NCBI RefSeq assembly: GCF_001426375.1 | Contig: NZ_LMEO01000052.1 | Span: 201,833 to 265,832, forward strand | DNA from: Paenibacillus sp. Root444D2 | GTDB taxonomy: Bacteria > Bacillota > Bacilli > Paenibacillales > NBRC-103111 | Direction of reading: 5' to 3' | Length of the DNA: 64,000 nucleotides | Program-made: the position numbers and the translations under genes | Shown here: positions 33,070-41,316 of the stretch, one piece after another | How the letters are laid out: each line of letters opens with the position of its first letter | Numbering within the stretch: the first letter of the stretch is position 1 | The notes under the pieces: generated by a model | The model's input: the letters and a program-made list of their open reading frames with translations, nothing else | Databases searched by the model: none | What the model was told of the DNA's origin: nothing

Positions 33070-33780
33070 ATGTTAGATATAAAAGCAGTCAAAAAAGTTA
33101 CGGTTACTGAGCAGATTATGGAGCAAATTGCCGGTATCATTACTTCAGGTCAACTTAAACCAGGTGATCAGCTCCCTAATGAAAGAGATCTTGCCGAGAG
33201 ATTCAATGTAACTCGGGGCCGCGTTCGTGAAGCGCTCCGCGCTTTGTCTCTTGTCGGTTTGCTTACCATAAAAGCAGGTGAGGGCAGCTTCGTAAACGAA
33301 CAACAAGCTCCTTTTTCACCTGAAACGATTACTTGGATGTTTTATAGCGAAATTCATAACTTGGATGAGGTGTATGCAGCTCGAAAACTAATCGAATCCG
33401 AGGTATATCTCCTTGCTGCGGGTAGAGCAACACAAGATGAACAAGATCATCTTCTCCTGATTCTTGATGCACTTGTCCAAGCAAAAAACAAACAAGATCC
33501 GGCTGAGTTTTTAGATCTTTTAGATCAGTTTGATATTTACATGGGAGAAATTTGCGGTAATCGCATTTATGCCAAATTGATGCAAACCGTTGTTCATTTA
33601 CGCAGAGAAACAAGTTTAAAGCTATTGAAAGTACCTGGAGCGGTCGAAAGCAGTACGGAAATACGCAGCTCGTTAATGCTTGCTATTCAGTCTAAGGATA
33701 AGAAACGGATCGAAGATTCTATTCATGCATTTTTCGAAAAATCAAAACTATTCTATGACAACATTATCGGTAAATCATAG
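33070..33780 (+). CDS. GntR-family regulator, FadR subfamily
   Basis: A 236-residue regulator. The N-terminal winged helix is typical (GQLKPGDQLPNERDLAERFNVTRGRVREALRAL, residues about 24-58), followed by an all-helical FCD ligand domain. AGGAGG lies before the ATG. It is divergent from the CoA-transferase/MaoC operon and next to a FadR-type operator, so it probably represses that operon in the absence of an acidic inducer (inference). FCD domains usually bind small organic acids with a metal ion. Confidence 0.92.
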   Translation: MLDIKAVKKVTVTEQIMEQIAGIITSGQLKPGDQLPNERDLAERFNVTRGRVREALRALSLVGLLTIKAGEGSFVNEQQAPFSPETITWMFYSEIHNLDEVYAARKLIESEVYLLAAGRATQDEQDHLLLILDALVQAKNKQDPAEFLDLLDQFDIYMGEICGNRIYAKLMQTVVHLRRETSLKLLKVPGAVESSTEIRSSLMLAIQSKDKKRIEDSIHAFFEKSKLFYDNIIGKS

Positions 33781-33851
33781 CTCGCTATAACTTTTGAATG
33801 ATACCGCTGCTTAAAGCGGCATTTAGAGAAGGTCAAAACGGCTTAGTCGAA

Positions 33852-33890
33852 AAAAGTGGTTGATCAGAATACACCCTGTCAACCACTTTT
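33852..33890. terminator. Bidirectional terminator after the GntR gene
   Basis: AAAAGTGGTTGA (33852-33863) pairs with TCAACCACTTTT (33879-33890). A smaller CCGCT/AGCGG hairpin lies just upstream. Confidence 0.8.
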
Positions 33891-33901
33891 CGTTTAATAT
33901 C

Positions 33902-34527
33902 TCATTTATTAAAATTTAAAAACAGTAAATGAAAAGCTACTAGGAAGCCAAATTGAAACGGTTCTCCTAACCGTTCTTGATCATTGCTGTAAACTAAATT
34001 TCTGTCTCCATCCATAATATAATATTGGTTATTATTGTTTTGAAGTGGAGTTACAATCTTCTGTATGGCATCCAAGTCAAGATCAACGTAGATAACACCG
34101 ATTTCATCTTTATTTTCCTTACTTAGGATACTTCGCCCGATGGAGAAGATATATCGCGGTGTTTGAGTGACGTAATAGTCGGATTTATGGGTAGGGATAA
34201 TAACACGTTCCCCTTTCAACTCTTTCATCTTTCTAAATGATGGCTGATCGAAAAATGAGCTTCCTTTCTTTGAATCCCAACCTTATATTTCAAACTCTGC
34301 AGGGTCTGTTGGATCTCCGTGGAATAGTCGGGGGCTTTCGTAATCTTCTCTATCTCATTCATGTAGTTTTCAATGTTGGAATTTACAATACCCGTCATAT
34401 CAAACTTGTCCTGTAATAGAAGGGTTTGCACGGTTTCGACGGATTTATTGTAATACAAAAAGGCCGGAATCAAGGGCTGGAATCGGGATGAGGGTTGGTA
34501 TGTATAAGTCGCATAGGCGTCCTCCAA
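33902..34527 (-). pseudogene. Fragments of a YesM-type sensor kinase extracellular domain
   Basis: Two adjoining frames read like one extracellular dCache domain. The first (from 34527) contains SVETVQTLLLQDKFDMTGIVNSNIENY; the second (from 34228) contains RYIFSIGRSIL and IGVIYVDLDLDAIQKIV. Around 34262 the frame switches, and the second frame continues an uninterrupted protein sequence upstream of its ATG. Membrane helices, HAMP, histidine and ATPase parts are missing. A decayed sugar-sensor gene. Confidence 0.7.
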
Positions 34528-34742
34528 GCACTAAAAGATACAACTATCATAGAGTGTTAGAATTTTTTTTGCCATACCAATAATTAGGATATTTTGAAAC
34601 AAATTGATTTTAATTGTCTCCGCGGTAGCCCCTTCATCAAGTTTGTCGTTCGTTACGTGAAGCAAACCTGCTTTAAACACCATGATCATAACCGCCTACG
34701 AAGTTATAATGTGGATTGATAGATGCTAATTCCTCGGTATAG
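34528..34742. other. Intergenic stretch without recognisable content
   Basis: No frame with a ribosome site, hairpin terminator or clear promoter is visible. It probably holds decayed sequence upstream of the kinase fragment. Confidence 0.4.
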
Positions 34743-34920
34743 GTGCAAGCAAGACAAAAAGACTGAAATCACCACTTCCTCCTTTGGTGATTTCAGTCTT
34801 TTCATACATTATATAATGAATTCCATGAAAATCGGTGATTGTAATTCCACTTTTGGTGCAGTTTCTTTTCTTTGATCTTACATAGGAGAAATGAAAATTT
34901 TATATCACTTTAATCTAAAT
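34743..34920 (-). pseudogene. Deleted second copy of the ligase-gene region
   Basis: 34743-34880 aligns with 20305-20430 (the terminator and the C-terminal codons of the ligase-like gene), including GTGCAAGCAA and the AAAAAGACTG...CAGTCTTTT stem. From about 34881 it aligns with 21196-21245, the first codons of that gene and its upstream DNA (CATAGGAGAAATGAA, then CTAAATGA-ACT and CACTGTTATT). So head and tail are joined, with roughly 770 bases of the gene deleted. Confidence 0.65.
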
Positions 34921-34947
34921 GACACTCCACTGTTATTTCATCGTTAT

Positions 34948-34999
34948 GTGAGTTGTTATTCACTTTGTCATACAAAACACCCCATTTCGGGGTGTTTTG
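34948..34999. repeat. Dispersed repeat element, right half with terminator hairpin
   Basis: 34948-34970 is the reverse complement of the TGACAAAGTGAAT core seen at 26251 and 38518. It is followed by a perfect AAAACACCCC/GGGGTGTTTT hairpin at 34973-34999 with a T run, in the same order as at 26316-26363. Confidence 0.6.
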
Positions 35000-35126
35000 T
35001 AATATCTATTTGGCATACGCTGTAAAATGGCTATCAACGTCCTTACTATACATCTTATGATAAAATAATGTATACTATAAATACACTAAGTTTCTTAATA
35101 GTGAATTATTACGGAGGAATGTCAAG

Positions 35127-36584
35127 ATGAACTTACAAAAACACTGGAGAATCGCTATCTTAACCGTTTTGGCCATTGGGCCAGGTTTAATGATTAATAG
35201 CGCCTTAATCCCCAGTCAAAGACTTGTCCAGGATTCATTTCATCTTGGAAATAACGCGATGTTCAGCCCTGCTATTATTGGCATCATCGCCTTTACGTTA
35301 TTCATTCCGTTGGGTCCCCTTCTTCGACATAGATTAGGAGTTCGAGCCACTTACTCTATTTCCATGATCCTTTTTATTATTGGCTCGCTCTCGGCAGCAT
35401 TCTCCGTCGATGATCAATGGATGTCTGTAGGTAGATTTCTACAAGGGATCGGTATGGGCGTGATGCTCATGATTATGGTTCCCATGCTTTTGCTTTCCTT
35501 CCCTATCGAGAAACGAAATCTTTCCTTATCCGTTCTTATAGGCGGTTTTTTCGGTTCGGTAATTGCAGGTTTATTGATCGGAAATGTGGCTATTATTTAT
35601 CATCATTGGAGATGGATTTTTTATTTGGGAAGTGGTTTAGCATTAGCTGGATTCATTATGAACCATATTTTCCTGCGAAATGAGCACCATACAGAGAGTA
35701 AACATTTAAATTGGGATATATTGGGTATATCTCTGATCTTGATTTGTTCAGTTATTTCTTTGGCAACCTTAAACCATCTCGAGCAATGGTTTGGTTCTCC
35801 GGGTAATCTCTGGGTCGTAATCGGAGGAGCCTTACTTACACTGATTCTTTTTATTATTGCACAACGCAAGATTAATCATCCTGTTATATCCTTCAAATTG
35901 ATCATGCATCCCAAACCGGTACTAGGAATACTAATGGCTGTATCAAGCAATGTCGTCATGGCGTTGAGCCTACCGGCAGTCCAAGGACTACTGCATATCG
36001 TTTCAAGCAAACAACTCTTATCATTGTTGCCATGCATGTTTATTGGCGTAGTATTATCAGCCATAATTTGTACATTGCTTTATGATAAATTAGGGCCCGG
36101 TCTCCTTGGCCTTATAGGATCAGTCGCAATTGCTCTCGTTCTGATTCAATGGTTTTATTTGAACGACTCTTATTCATTAGTAATAATGGCTTGTAATTTA
36201 ATTCTCTTATCGAGCGGTCTTGGAATCACGATTGGGGCAGGTCTTACGGGCGCCGCTTTAGGAGGTCCATTGCCTGAATTGGTAAGTCGGATGACTGCTG
36301 TTCAATTCATTCGCTTTTTAGCTAATATTATAGTAATATTATTGGTTGGATGGTATTTGAACTTCGATTATTCACACAAACTTAAAGATGTTGTCCAGTC
36401 TGGCAGGATTGGTGATGACCAGAAGCAACAATCCCTATCTCTATTAATGACTTATCATGACCTTTTCTTCATTGCTTTTATTGCTGCAGCAGTCCTTGCT
36501 TGCTTGTCTATTGGACTTCATTTAACCGGAAAAGGTCATAAACTAGCACATAAGCCTCATCATGAGCATGAATTAGCTAAGTAG
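35127..36584 (+). CDS. MFS transporter, DHA2/EmrB-like
   Basis: A 485-residue integral membrane protein with about 13-14 hydrophobic segments. It has the loop 2-3 region GPLLRHRLGVRATYS, the segment GRFLQGIGMGVMLM that corresponds to motif C/D regions of drug:proton antiporters, and a His-rich C-terminal tail (HKLAHKPHHEHELAK). CGGAGG lies before the ATG. The TATACT hexamer at about 35070 may be its -10. It lies 20 bases upstream of an IclR gene, so substrate export or uptake is probably controlled by that regulator. Substrate unknown. Confidence 0.85.
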   Translation: MNLQKHWRIAILTVLAIGPGLMINSALIPSQRLVQDSFHLGNNAMFSPAIIGIIAFTLFIPLGPLLRHRLGVRATYSISMILFIIGSLSAAFSVDDQWMSVGRFLQGIGMGVMLMIMVPMLLLSFPIEKRNLSLSVLIGGFFGSVIAGLLIGNVAIIYHHWRWIFYLGSGLALAGFIMNHIFLRNEHHTESKHLNWDILGISLILICSVISLATLNHLEQWFGSPGNLWVVIGGALLTLILFIIAQRKINHPVISFKLIMHPKPVLGILMAVSSNVVMALSLPAVQGLLHIVSSKQLLSLLPCMFIGVVLSAIICTLLYDKLGPGLLGLIGSVAIALVLIQWFYLNDSYSLVIMACNLILLSSGLGITIGAGLTGAALGGPLPELVSRMTAVQFIRFLANIIVILLVGWYLNFDYSHKLKDVVQSGRIGDDQKQQSLSLLMTYHDLFFIAFIAAAVLACLSIGLHLTGKGHKLAHKPHHEHELAK

Positions 36585-36604
36585 TTCTTGGAAAGGTGAA
36601 TGAT

Positions 36605-37360
36605 ATGGCAACGGAATCAAAGGGGCATGGCATCCAGTCTGTTGAATTGGGATTGGGTATTCTAAAGAAGATTTCGGAGGAAAGAAAGCCACTAACCGCA
36701 ACGGAAATATCCATTTTATGCGACATTTCCAAGAGCAAGCTTCATAAATATCTCACGAGTTTTACAAGAGCAGGATTTCTTCAAAAAAACCAAGATCTCA
36801 AGTATTCGTTAGGTACGGAGTTGATTCTTCTTGGGCTCAAAGCATCTGAAAAACTTGATATCCAAGATATTTGTCTCCCTTATATAACTAAGCTCAGAGA
36901 AGCGCTAAATGAAACCGTTGCGCTTGCCATTTGGGGAGAAAGTGGTCCCTTCTTTGTCAGATGGGAACAAAGTAACCGAGCCGTAAATTTAGGAATCAAA
37001 GCTGGTTCTCGGGTGAGCGTGACTGAAAGTGCTCCCGGAAGATTATTTAGCGCTTATTTGCCAAAAGATAAAACACAATCGCTAATATTAAGTGAGCTAA
37101 AAACGGATCAAATTCAAGATCTGTTACTTAAGGAGCTAGAGGAGGTTAAGCGCAAGGGCTTTGCCTTAACCTCCGGAACCCTAGTTGCTGGAATCACGGC
37201 TGTTAGCTGTCCGGTATTGGATCTGAATGGATCTATCTTAGCCGCATTGACGGTGGTGTTTATGAATGATGTACTTGATACATCCGAACATTCCGATTTC
37301 ATCATGAAATTAAAGCAGACAGCTTTAGAACTGTCACAAGCATTAGGATTTAAACCTTAA
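36605..37360 (+). CDS. IclR-family transcriptional regulator
   Basis: A 251-residue regulator with an N-terminal winged helix (GLGILKKISEERKPLTATEISILCDISKSKLHKYL) and the C-terminal effector domain of the family (ALNETVALAIWGESGPFFVRWE, GFALTSGTLVAGITAVSCPV). I choose the ATG at 36605, after GGAAAGG, rather than a GTG three codons earlier. Downstream of and probably co-transcribed with the MFS gene; a terminator follows 18 bases after the stop. Confidence 0.9.
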   Translation: MATESKGHGIQSVELGLGILKKISEERKPLTATEISILCDISKSKLHKYLTSFTRAGFLQKNQDLKYSLGTELILLGLKASEKLDIQDICLPYITKLREALNETVALAIWGESGPFFVRWEQSNRAVNLGIKAGSRVSVTESAPGRLFSAYLPKDKTQSLILSELKTDQIQDLLLKELEEVKRKGFALTSGTLVAGITAVSCPVLDLNGSILAALTVVFMNDVLDTSEHSDFIMKLKQTALELSQALGFKP

Positions 37361-37378
37361 CTCCCCCATTCATAAGCA

Positions 37379-37422
37379 AGAGGCTGAGGATGTTCCCATT
37401 CGGACGATCCCAGCCTCTTTTT
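37379..37422 (+). terminator. Terminator of the MFS-IclR unit
   Basis: AGAGGCTG (plus GGAT) pairs with (ATCC plus) CAGCCTCT around a 15-base loop, followed by TTTTT. Confidence 0.85.
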
Positions 37423-37430
37423 GTATACTG

Positions 37431-37614
37431 CTGTCTGCAAAGGCTGTCGCCGTCTCTACAGATAATGCTATGGTATGGACTCAGGAAAATCGGTTTGTTT
37501 TATTATCTTCTTCGCTCTTACTAGATACTGGAATCAAGCCAACCACACTTGATATTTACATGAAATATCGAAATCCTAAAGGGTTCTCTTACTATCTTTA
37601 TGTACTACTGGCAA
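37431..37614 (+). pseudogene. Orphan coding fragment interrupted at a GTGTG junction
   Basis: An open frame of about 61 codons (containing AMVWTQENRFVLLSSSLLLD and IYMKYRNPKGFSYYLYVLLA) has protein-like composition but neither start codon with ribosome site nor stop. It ends where a possible group II intron fragment begins. Protein family not recognised. Confidence 0.35.
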
Positions 37615-37780
37615 GTGTGAAATCCCGCGAATAAGCGAAGCGGGTATTCGTCGTGAGAAAACTGAATCGGACTGAGGGAGCTGAATGGGTTATAGTTAAG
37701 CCACAACGCTAAATTGCGAAAGCTGAACCCCAGCCTGATCTGATGAATTCCGAATCGCTCGGAGTCAGTAATTAATCACT
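37615..37780 (+). mobile_element. Possible 5' fragment of a group II intron
   Basis: It begins with GTGTG, which fits the GUGYG 5' consensus of group II introns, followed by a CCCGC/GCGGG stem and text such as GGAGCTGAATGGGTTATAG and GCTAAATTGCGAAAGCTGAA that resembles domain I of bacterial introns as I remember it. No reverse-transcriptase gene or domain V hairpin follows, so it would be a truncated relic. Confidence 0.35.
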
Positions 37781-38116
37781 CGCTTCTGCACTTCAAAAGG
37801 CCGTAGGGAATGGACAATGTTATTGTCTTCCGACAGGTGATATTTACAGCTTCTTGTGTCACAATCAAGTATTTCATTTTTATTGTTTATTTTATCACTT
37901 CACTCAAATGCCCCTGCTAATTGTCCGATGACAATCTGAATCGTACCCATTTATAAAATATTATCTCTCAAACTCATTGAAATCTTGAATTGAAATAATT
38001 CTTTATCTCTCTTACTCTTGGCTAAATATTCTGGATCCTTATCTGGGCAGGTAAACAGCAAAATTGAATCATCGAAATAATTCTCAATATGCTCGATATA
38101 CTTACATTCTTTCGTT
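37781..38116. other. Mostly decayed sequence; one doubtful minus-strand frame
   Basis: A 64-codon minus-strand frame (37951-38145, starting MKCGIYDVCKTKECKY, with a Cys pair and acidic residues) has a TTG start but no ribosome site and overlaps the broken regulator gene in another phase. I cannot assign it. Nothing else is convincing here. Confidence 0.3.
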
Positions 38117-38335
38117 TTACAGACATCGTATATACCACATTTCAACGAAAATGCAGTCGCTCATTCTGGTCGGCTGCCGCAAATCTATAGAAGGTTTACT
38201 TTTACCTGATTCAATATCACTTAGACTGCCTTGAGAAACACCGATCAGGTTGGAAAATTCAACTTGGGTTTAAGTTATGTATCTTTCTCAATCTTTTTAC
38301 GTTTTCTCCTATAATGTTCTTGTAATCCTCCTTGA
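38117..38335 (-). pseudogene. Broken XRE-family regulator
   Basis: Read on the minus strand, IIGENVKRLRKIHNLNPS ends at a TGA. In the next phase the sequence continues as VEFSNLIGVSQGSLSDIESGKSKPSID, which is the second half of an XRE/Cro-type helix-turn-helix. A one- or two-base change near 38272 therefore broke the gene. AAGGAGG lies upstream, but the expected ATG is lost (ATT/ATA). The frame ends at 38117. Confidence 0.65.
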
Positions 38336-38444
38336 AGAAAACCGGTTTATGACAATAGTCATTACAGAGATTTAAATGATAAATTTCAAGAACTTTTGTT
38401 TGGTGTCCTTGCAAATTCAAATATATTCCCACTCATTCATTGCA

Positions 38445-38485
38445 CAAAAAAGCCCGATGTATCAAGGCTTTGAGCCACATCGGGA
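38445..38485 (-). terminator. Terminator of the TrmH gene
   Basis: On the minus strand CCCGATGTG pairs with ACATCGGG and is followed by CTTTTTTG. Confidence 0.75.
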
Positions 38486-38517
38486 CTGAATTAGTTGTGA
38501 CAAATCTACGTTCCAAA

Positions 38518-38567
38518 TCTATGACAAACTATATTACAAACGGTGACAAAGTGAATTACAACTCACA
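38518..38567. repeat. Dispersed repeat element, left half
   Basis: 47 of 50 bases are identical to 26251-26300, in the same orientation. It contains TATGACAAACTAT, ATTACAAACGG and TGACAAAG, i.e. the word TRACAAA three times. It abuts the stop codon of the TrmH gene. Confidence 0.7.
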
Positions 38568-38568
38568 G

Positions 38569-39384
38569 TTATGAGTTTATTTTCGATGGAACCAACCGCT
38601 GCCGCGAAGCCTCAAACAGCAGCACCGTCGCGGCCATCGCGACGTTCAGCGATTCCGCTTTGCCCTGCATCGGAATGATCACCTGCACATCCGACTGTGC
38701 AGCGACCTCCGGCGACACGCCCTTGGCTTCGTTGCCGAGGATCAGCCACGTCGGCTGCCGCAGGTTCGTGTCGTAGCACGAGCTCTGCGCCTGCAGGCTC
38801 GTGGTCACCAGCCGCACGCCGCGCTCACGCGCCCGCGGCAGCAGCTCGAGCAGATCTGCCTCCACAATCGGCAGATGATACATCGATCCCATCGTCGAGC
38901 GGATCGTCTTGGGATTGTACAGATCGACCGTGCCGCGGCCGAGCACAACAGCCTTGGCCCCGACGGCATCCGCGCTGCGGATGATCGTGCCCAGGTTGCC
39001 TGGGTCCTGAACGCCGTCCAGGACGACCACAAGATCATGCTCGCCGGCGAGCAGCTCGTCCATGCCAAGCTGCGGCCGAGCCACAACAGCCAAAACCCCC
39101 TGCGGCGTCTGCGTATCTGAGCATTTTTCCAGCACAGCCTGGCTGACGCCGATCCATTCCACAGATGGGGTGACCTGCTCAGCTAACCCAGCAGGAACCC
39201 CTTTTTCCAAGCTATACATAATGGTCTCCACCGGAGCTCCCGCACGCAATGCTTCCTCAACCAGATGGTAACCCTCAATGATATATTTTCCTTGTTTGTC
39301 CCTGCCCTTGCGTTCTAAAAGCTGCGCCCATTCTTTGACTCTGGCATTCTGAACAGACATAATTTCCGTATGTGCACTTGTCAT
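38569..39384 (-). CDS. SpoU/TrmH-family RNA 2'-O-ribose methyltransferase
   Basis: A 271-residue enzyme with an N-terminal substrate-binding domain (NARVKEWAQLLERKGRDKQGKYIIEG) and the C-terminal knotted SPOUT domain: motif 1 DPGNLGTIIRSADAVGA, motif 2 LGNEAKGVSPE and motif 3 IPMQGKAESLNVAMA. It methylates a ribose in rRNA or tRNA, the target being unknown. The 3' two-thirds of the gene are clearly more GC-rich than the rest of the window, while the 5' end is not. That looks like a recombined or transferred segment. Confidence 0.92.
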   Translation of the reverse strand: MTSAHTEIMSVQNARVKEWAQLLERKGRDKQGKYIIEGYHLVEEALRAGAPVETIMYSLEKGVPAGLAEQVTPSVEWIGVSQAVLEKCSDTQTPQGVLAVVARPQLGMDELLAGEHDLVVVLDGVQDPGNLGTIIRSADAVGAKAVVLGRGTVDLYNPKTIRSTMGSMYHLPIVEADLLELLPRARERGVRLVTTSLQAQSSCYDTNLRQPTWLILGNEAKGVSPEVAAQSDVQVIIPMQGKAESLNVAMAATVLLFEASRQRLVPSKINS

Positions 39385-39394
39385 TTATCTTTAC

Positions 39395-40054
39395 CTACTC
39401 TGCAAAAGTCACTTCAAAAGTTTGAAGATTTGAATTTTTTCCAACAATAACCAAGATATCGTCCATTCGAAGCGGCTCTTCCGCAATTGGCGGAATAATC
39501 AGCTGTTCATTTTGTTTGATCGCTATAACATTGCAGCCATATTTAGCCCGGATATCCAGCTGTTTGAGGCTTTTACCTATCATTTGTGTAGATACCTTAA
39601 TCTCAACGATACTGTAATCGGCAGAAAGCTCTATGTAATCAATAATATTAGATGAGATCAGATGATGCGCCACACGCTGTCCCATATCTCTTTCTGGATA
39701 AACGACTTTGTCTGCGCCAATTTTCTTTAACACTTTTCCATGCAAATCATTAACAGCTTTCACTATAATCGTAGGTATGCCCATTTCTTTGAGGATTAAT
39801 GTAGTCAGAATACTCGCTTGAATATCCTCACCAATAGCCACAACCACAACGTCAAAATTACGAATACCTAGAGCTCGCAGCGCTTCTTCATCCGTAGAAT
39901 CTGCTTGAACGGCATGTGTGACGAAAGCTGAAACCTCTTGAACCGTCTCTTCACGATGATCAATAGCAAGGACCTCAAACCCTAATTGTGACAATGTTTT
40001 AGCGACGCTAGACCCGAATCTTCCCATTCCAATAATCGCAAATTGCTTTCTCAC
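39395..40054 (-). CDS. Potassium uptake regulatory subunit, KtrA/KtrC type
   Basis: A 219-residue cytoplasmic gating ring protein. It has an RCK_N Rossmann domain (FAIIGMGRFGSSVAKTL, acidic DHRE at the end of strand 2, QADSTDEEALRALGIRNFD) and an RCK_C domain (about 135-219) for c-di-AMP or nucleotide control. GGAGG lies 11 bases before the GTG at 40054; a TTG six codons earlier would overlap that ribosome site. The cognate KtrB/D membrane channel gene is not in this window. It lies 10 bases upstream of the TrmH gene. Confidence 0.9.
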   Translation of the reverse strand: MRKQFAIIGMGRFGSSVAKTLSQLGFEVLAIDHREETVQEVSAFVTHAVQADSTDEEALRALGIRNFDVVVVAIGEDIQASILTTLILKEMGIPTIIVKAVNDLHGKVLKKIGADKVVYPERDMGQRVAHHLISSNIIDYIELSADYSIVEIKVSTQMIGKSLKQLDIRAKYGCNVIAIKQNEQLIIPPIAEEPLRMDDILVIVGKNSNLQTFEVTFAE

Positions 40055-40151
40055 CGTTGGCGTGTCCTCCAAATTCCTAAGATGATTATATTATAACATA
40101 CACACGGTACCCATCTCACTATGCATGAAAAGGTGGCGAAGTATGGAAGGA

Positions 40152-40178
40152 TGAACGACTAGAAACTTGCGCATATTA
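40152..40178 (+). promoter_or_regulatory. Candidate sigma-G promoter of sspI
   Basis: CATATTA (40172-40178) matches the sigma-G -10 pattern CATNNTA, with TGAAC (40152-40156) 15 bases upstream resembling the -35 TGAATA. The predicted start lies about 25 bases before the sspI ATG. Confidence 0.45.
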
Positions 40179-40211
40179 ATAACGATAACGAAATGGAAGC
40201 GAGGTCCACGA

Positions 40212-40415
40212 ATGAACATCACCTTAAGACAGGCCATCGTCCAGCGAGTCCAGAATAAATCGAATAATGAGCTTCAGGAAGTTATTGAGGATTCCATCGG
40301 CGGAGAAGAACGGGTTTTGCCCGGACTTGGTGTGCTTTTCGAAATCATATGGCAGCATAGTGAGGCAAATATTCAAAACCAACTCGTAGAAACACTCAAA
40401 GAACATCTCGAATGA
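40212..40415 (+). CDS. sspI: Small acid-soluble spore protein SspI
   Basis: A 67-residue minor spore core protein with the family pattern MNITLRQAIVQRVQ...ELQEVIEDSI and the diagnostic block LPGLGVLFEIIW. I choose the ATG at 40212, after CGAGG; a longer frame to 40167 lacks a ribosome site. In Bacillus it is transcribed in the forespore by sigma-G. It is divergent from the Ktr/TrmH genes and lies next to a phosphatase, as is common for sspI in Bacillales (TrmH nearby in Bacillus as well). Confidence 0.93.
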   Translation: MNITLRQAIVQRVQNKSNNELQEVIEDSIGGEERVLPGLGVLFEIIWQHSEANIQNQLVETLKEHLE

Positions 40416-40472
40416 CTACAACATCTAGCTGGCTAGGGGGTTGCCTGTGGCATTCCCTTAGCTGGTTTTATC

Positions 40473-41198
40473 CTATTCCGGAAATTTACAGGCAGCAGGA
40501 AATCTCCCTTCAAGACGGTGAATTGCGGTGCCACTCAGAAACGAATCCCAAGCTGATCTTAGTATGTTTAAAATATCATGAAACGTCTCAAAAGGATAAT
40601 AGGCCGTTCCTTCCTCATTTAAATATCTAGCAAGACTCGCTCGCGCAAAAATCCAATCGGCAAAGCCGGAGCCATAATAGTCACTGCTGCCATCACCGAT
40701 GTAAATGACAAGCCATCCTTCCTCTTTGAGCTGCTTAACAACACTTGCTTTGCAGCACCCGCACCATTTGCATGCTTGATTCATATTCTGAACCCCGAAC
40801 TGAAATTGACCATCCTCCAAATAGGTAATCGGATTCCCGATAACTCGGTCCACTATTACCTGCTCACGACCTAAAATTTGCTCAATATAATAAAGCATCC
40901 CATCACTTAAAACCGTAACGGGCACATCTTTCTGCTGGCAAAAATCAATAAAATGGCGTGCTCCTTCGCGCAAATTCACATGTTCTATCAGCTGATCAAC
41001 CTGCTCCTGCCGACCCGCAAACATAGGGTATGCCGCTTCAATCCAAGCCAAGGAACCGACCTTTTTCTCTCGAAAAAGTCTCGATGCTTCAATTACCTTC
41101 GGTTTATTTAGCACATCTAATCCTTCCATTAATACATCGCCAACATCCTGATCCATCAATGTTCCGTCAAAGTCTGTCACGACAGCAATTTTTTGCAT
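40473..41198 (-). CDS. HAD-IB phosphatase, MtnX-like
   Basis: A 241-residue HAD hydrolase: motif I D9-F-D11-GT (VVTDFDGTLMDQD), motif II LSDG and motif IV GDGSSDYYG. The C1 cap contains a Cys cluster (CKWCGCCK) that could bind a metal. MtnX removes phosphate in the methionine salvage path, but other salvage genes are absent, so the substrate is open. I choose the ATG at 41198 after a GGGGGG stretch. Confidence 0.85.
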   Translation of the reverse strand: MQKIAVVTDFDGTLMDQDVGDVLMEGLDVLNKPKVIEASRLFREKKVGSLAWIEAAYPMFAGRQEQVDQLIEHVNLREGARHFIDFCQQKDVPVTVLSDGMLYYIEQILGREQVIVDRVIGNPITYLEDGQFQFGVQNMNQACKWCGCCKASVVKQLKEEGWLVIYIGDGSSDYYGSGFADWIFARASLARYLNEEGTAYYPFETFHDILNILRSAWDSFLSGTAIHRLEGRFPAACKFPE

Positions 41199-41254
41199 GG
41201 CCAGCCCCCCCCTTTTTAAACTCACAATCCGATAATCATAGTTTCTAGATAACA

Positions 41255-41283
41255 ACAAAAAAACCTGCCCAAAGGACAGGTTC
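41255..41283 (-). terminator. Terminator of the GH3 genes
   Basis: On the minus strand AACCTGTCC pairs with GGGCAGGTT and is followed by TTTTTTTG. It ends the glycoside hydrolase run 34 bases after its last stop codon. Confidence 0.85.
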
Positions 41284-41316
41284 CTACACTAACTATTCTA
41301 CTCTCACCATTTCAAC

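Noticed and set aside
26457..33780. Assignment of the CoA-transferase cluster to carnitine or oxalate metabolism
   Set aside because: CaiB-family similarity alone is too broad; no carnitine dehydratase-specific partners, oxalyl-CoA decarboxylase or acyl-CoA dehydrogenase lies nearby.
34743..34920. A short functional gene in the ligase-like remnant
   Set aside because: Only head and tail segments of the gene remain and no continuous frame joins them.
38697..39271. Several long overlapping frames in the GC-rich part of the TrmH gene
   Set aside because: High GC lowers stop-codon frequency; these frames lie inside the clearly coding TrmH gene, have low-complexity Ala/Arg/Ser composition and no ribosome sites.
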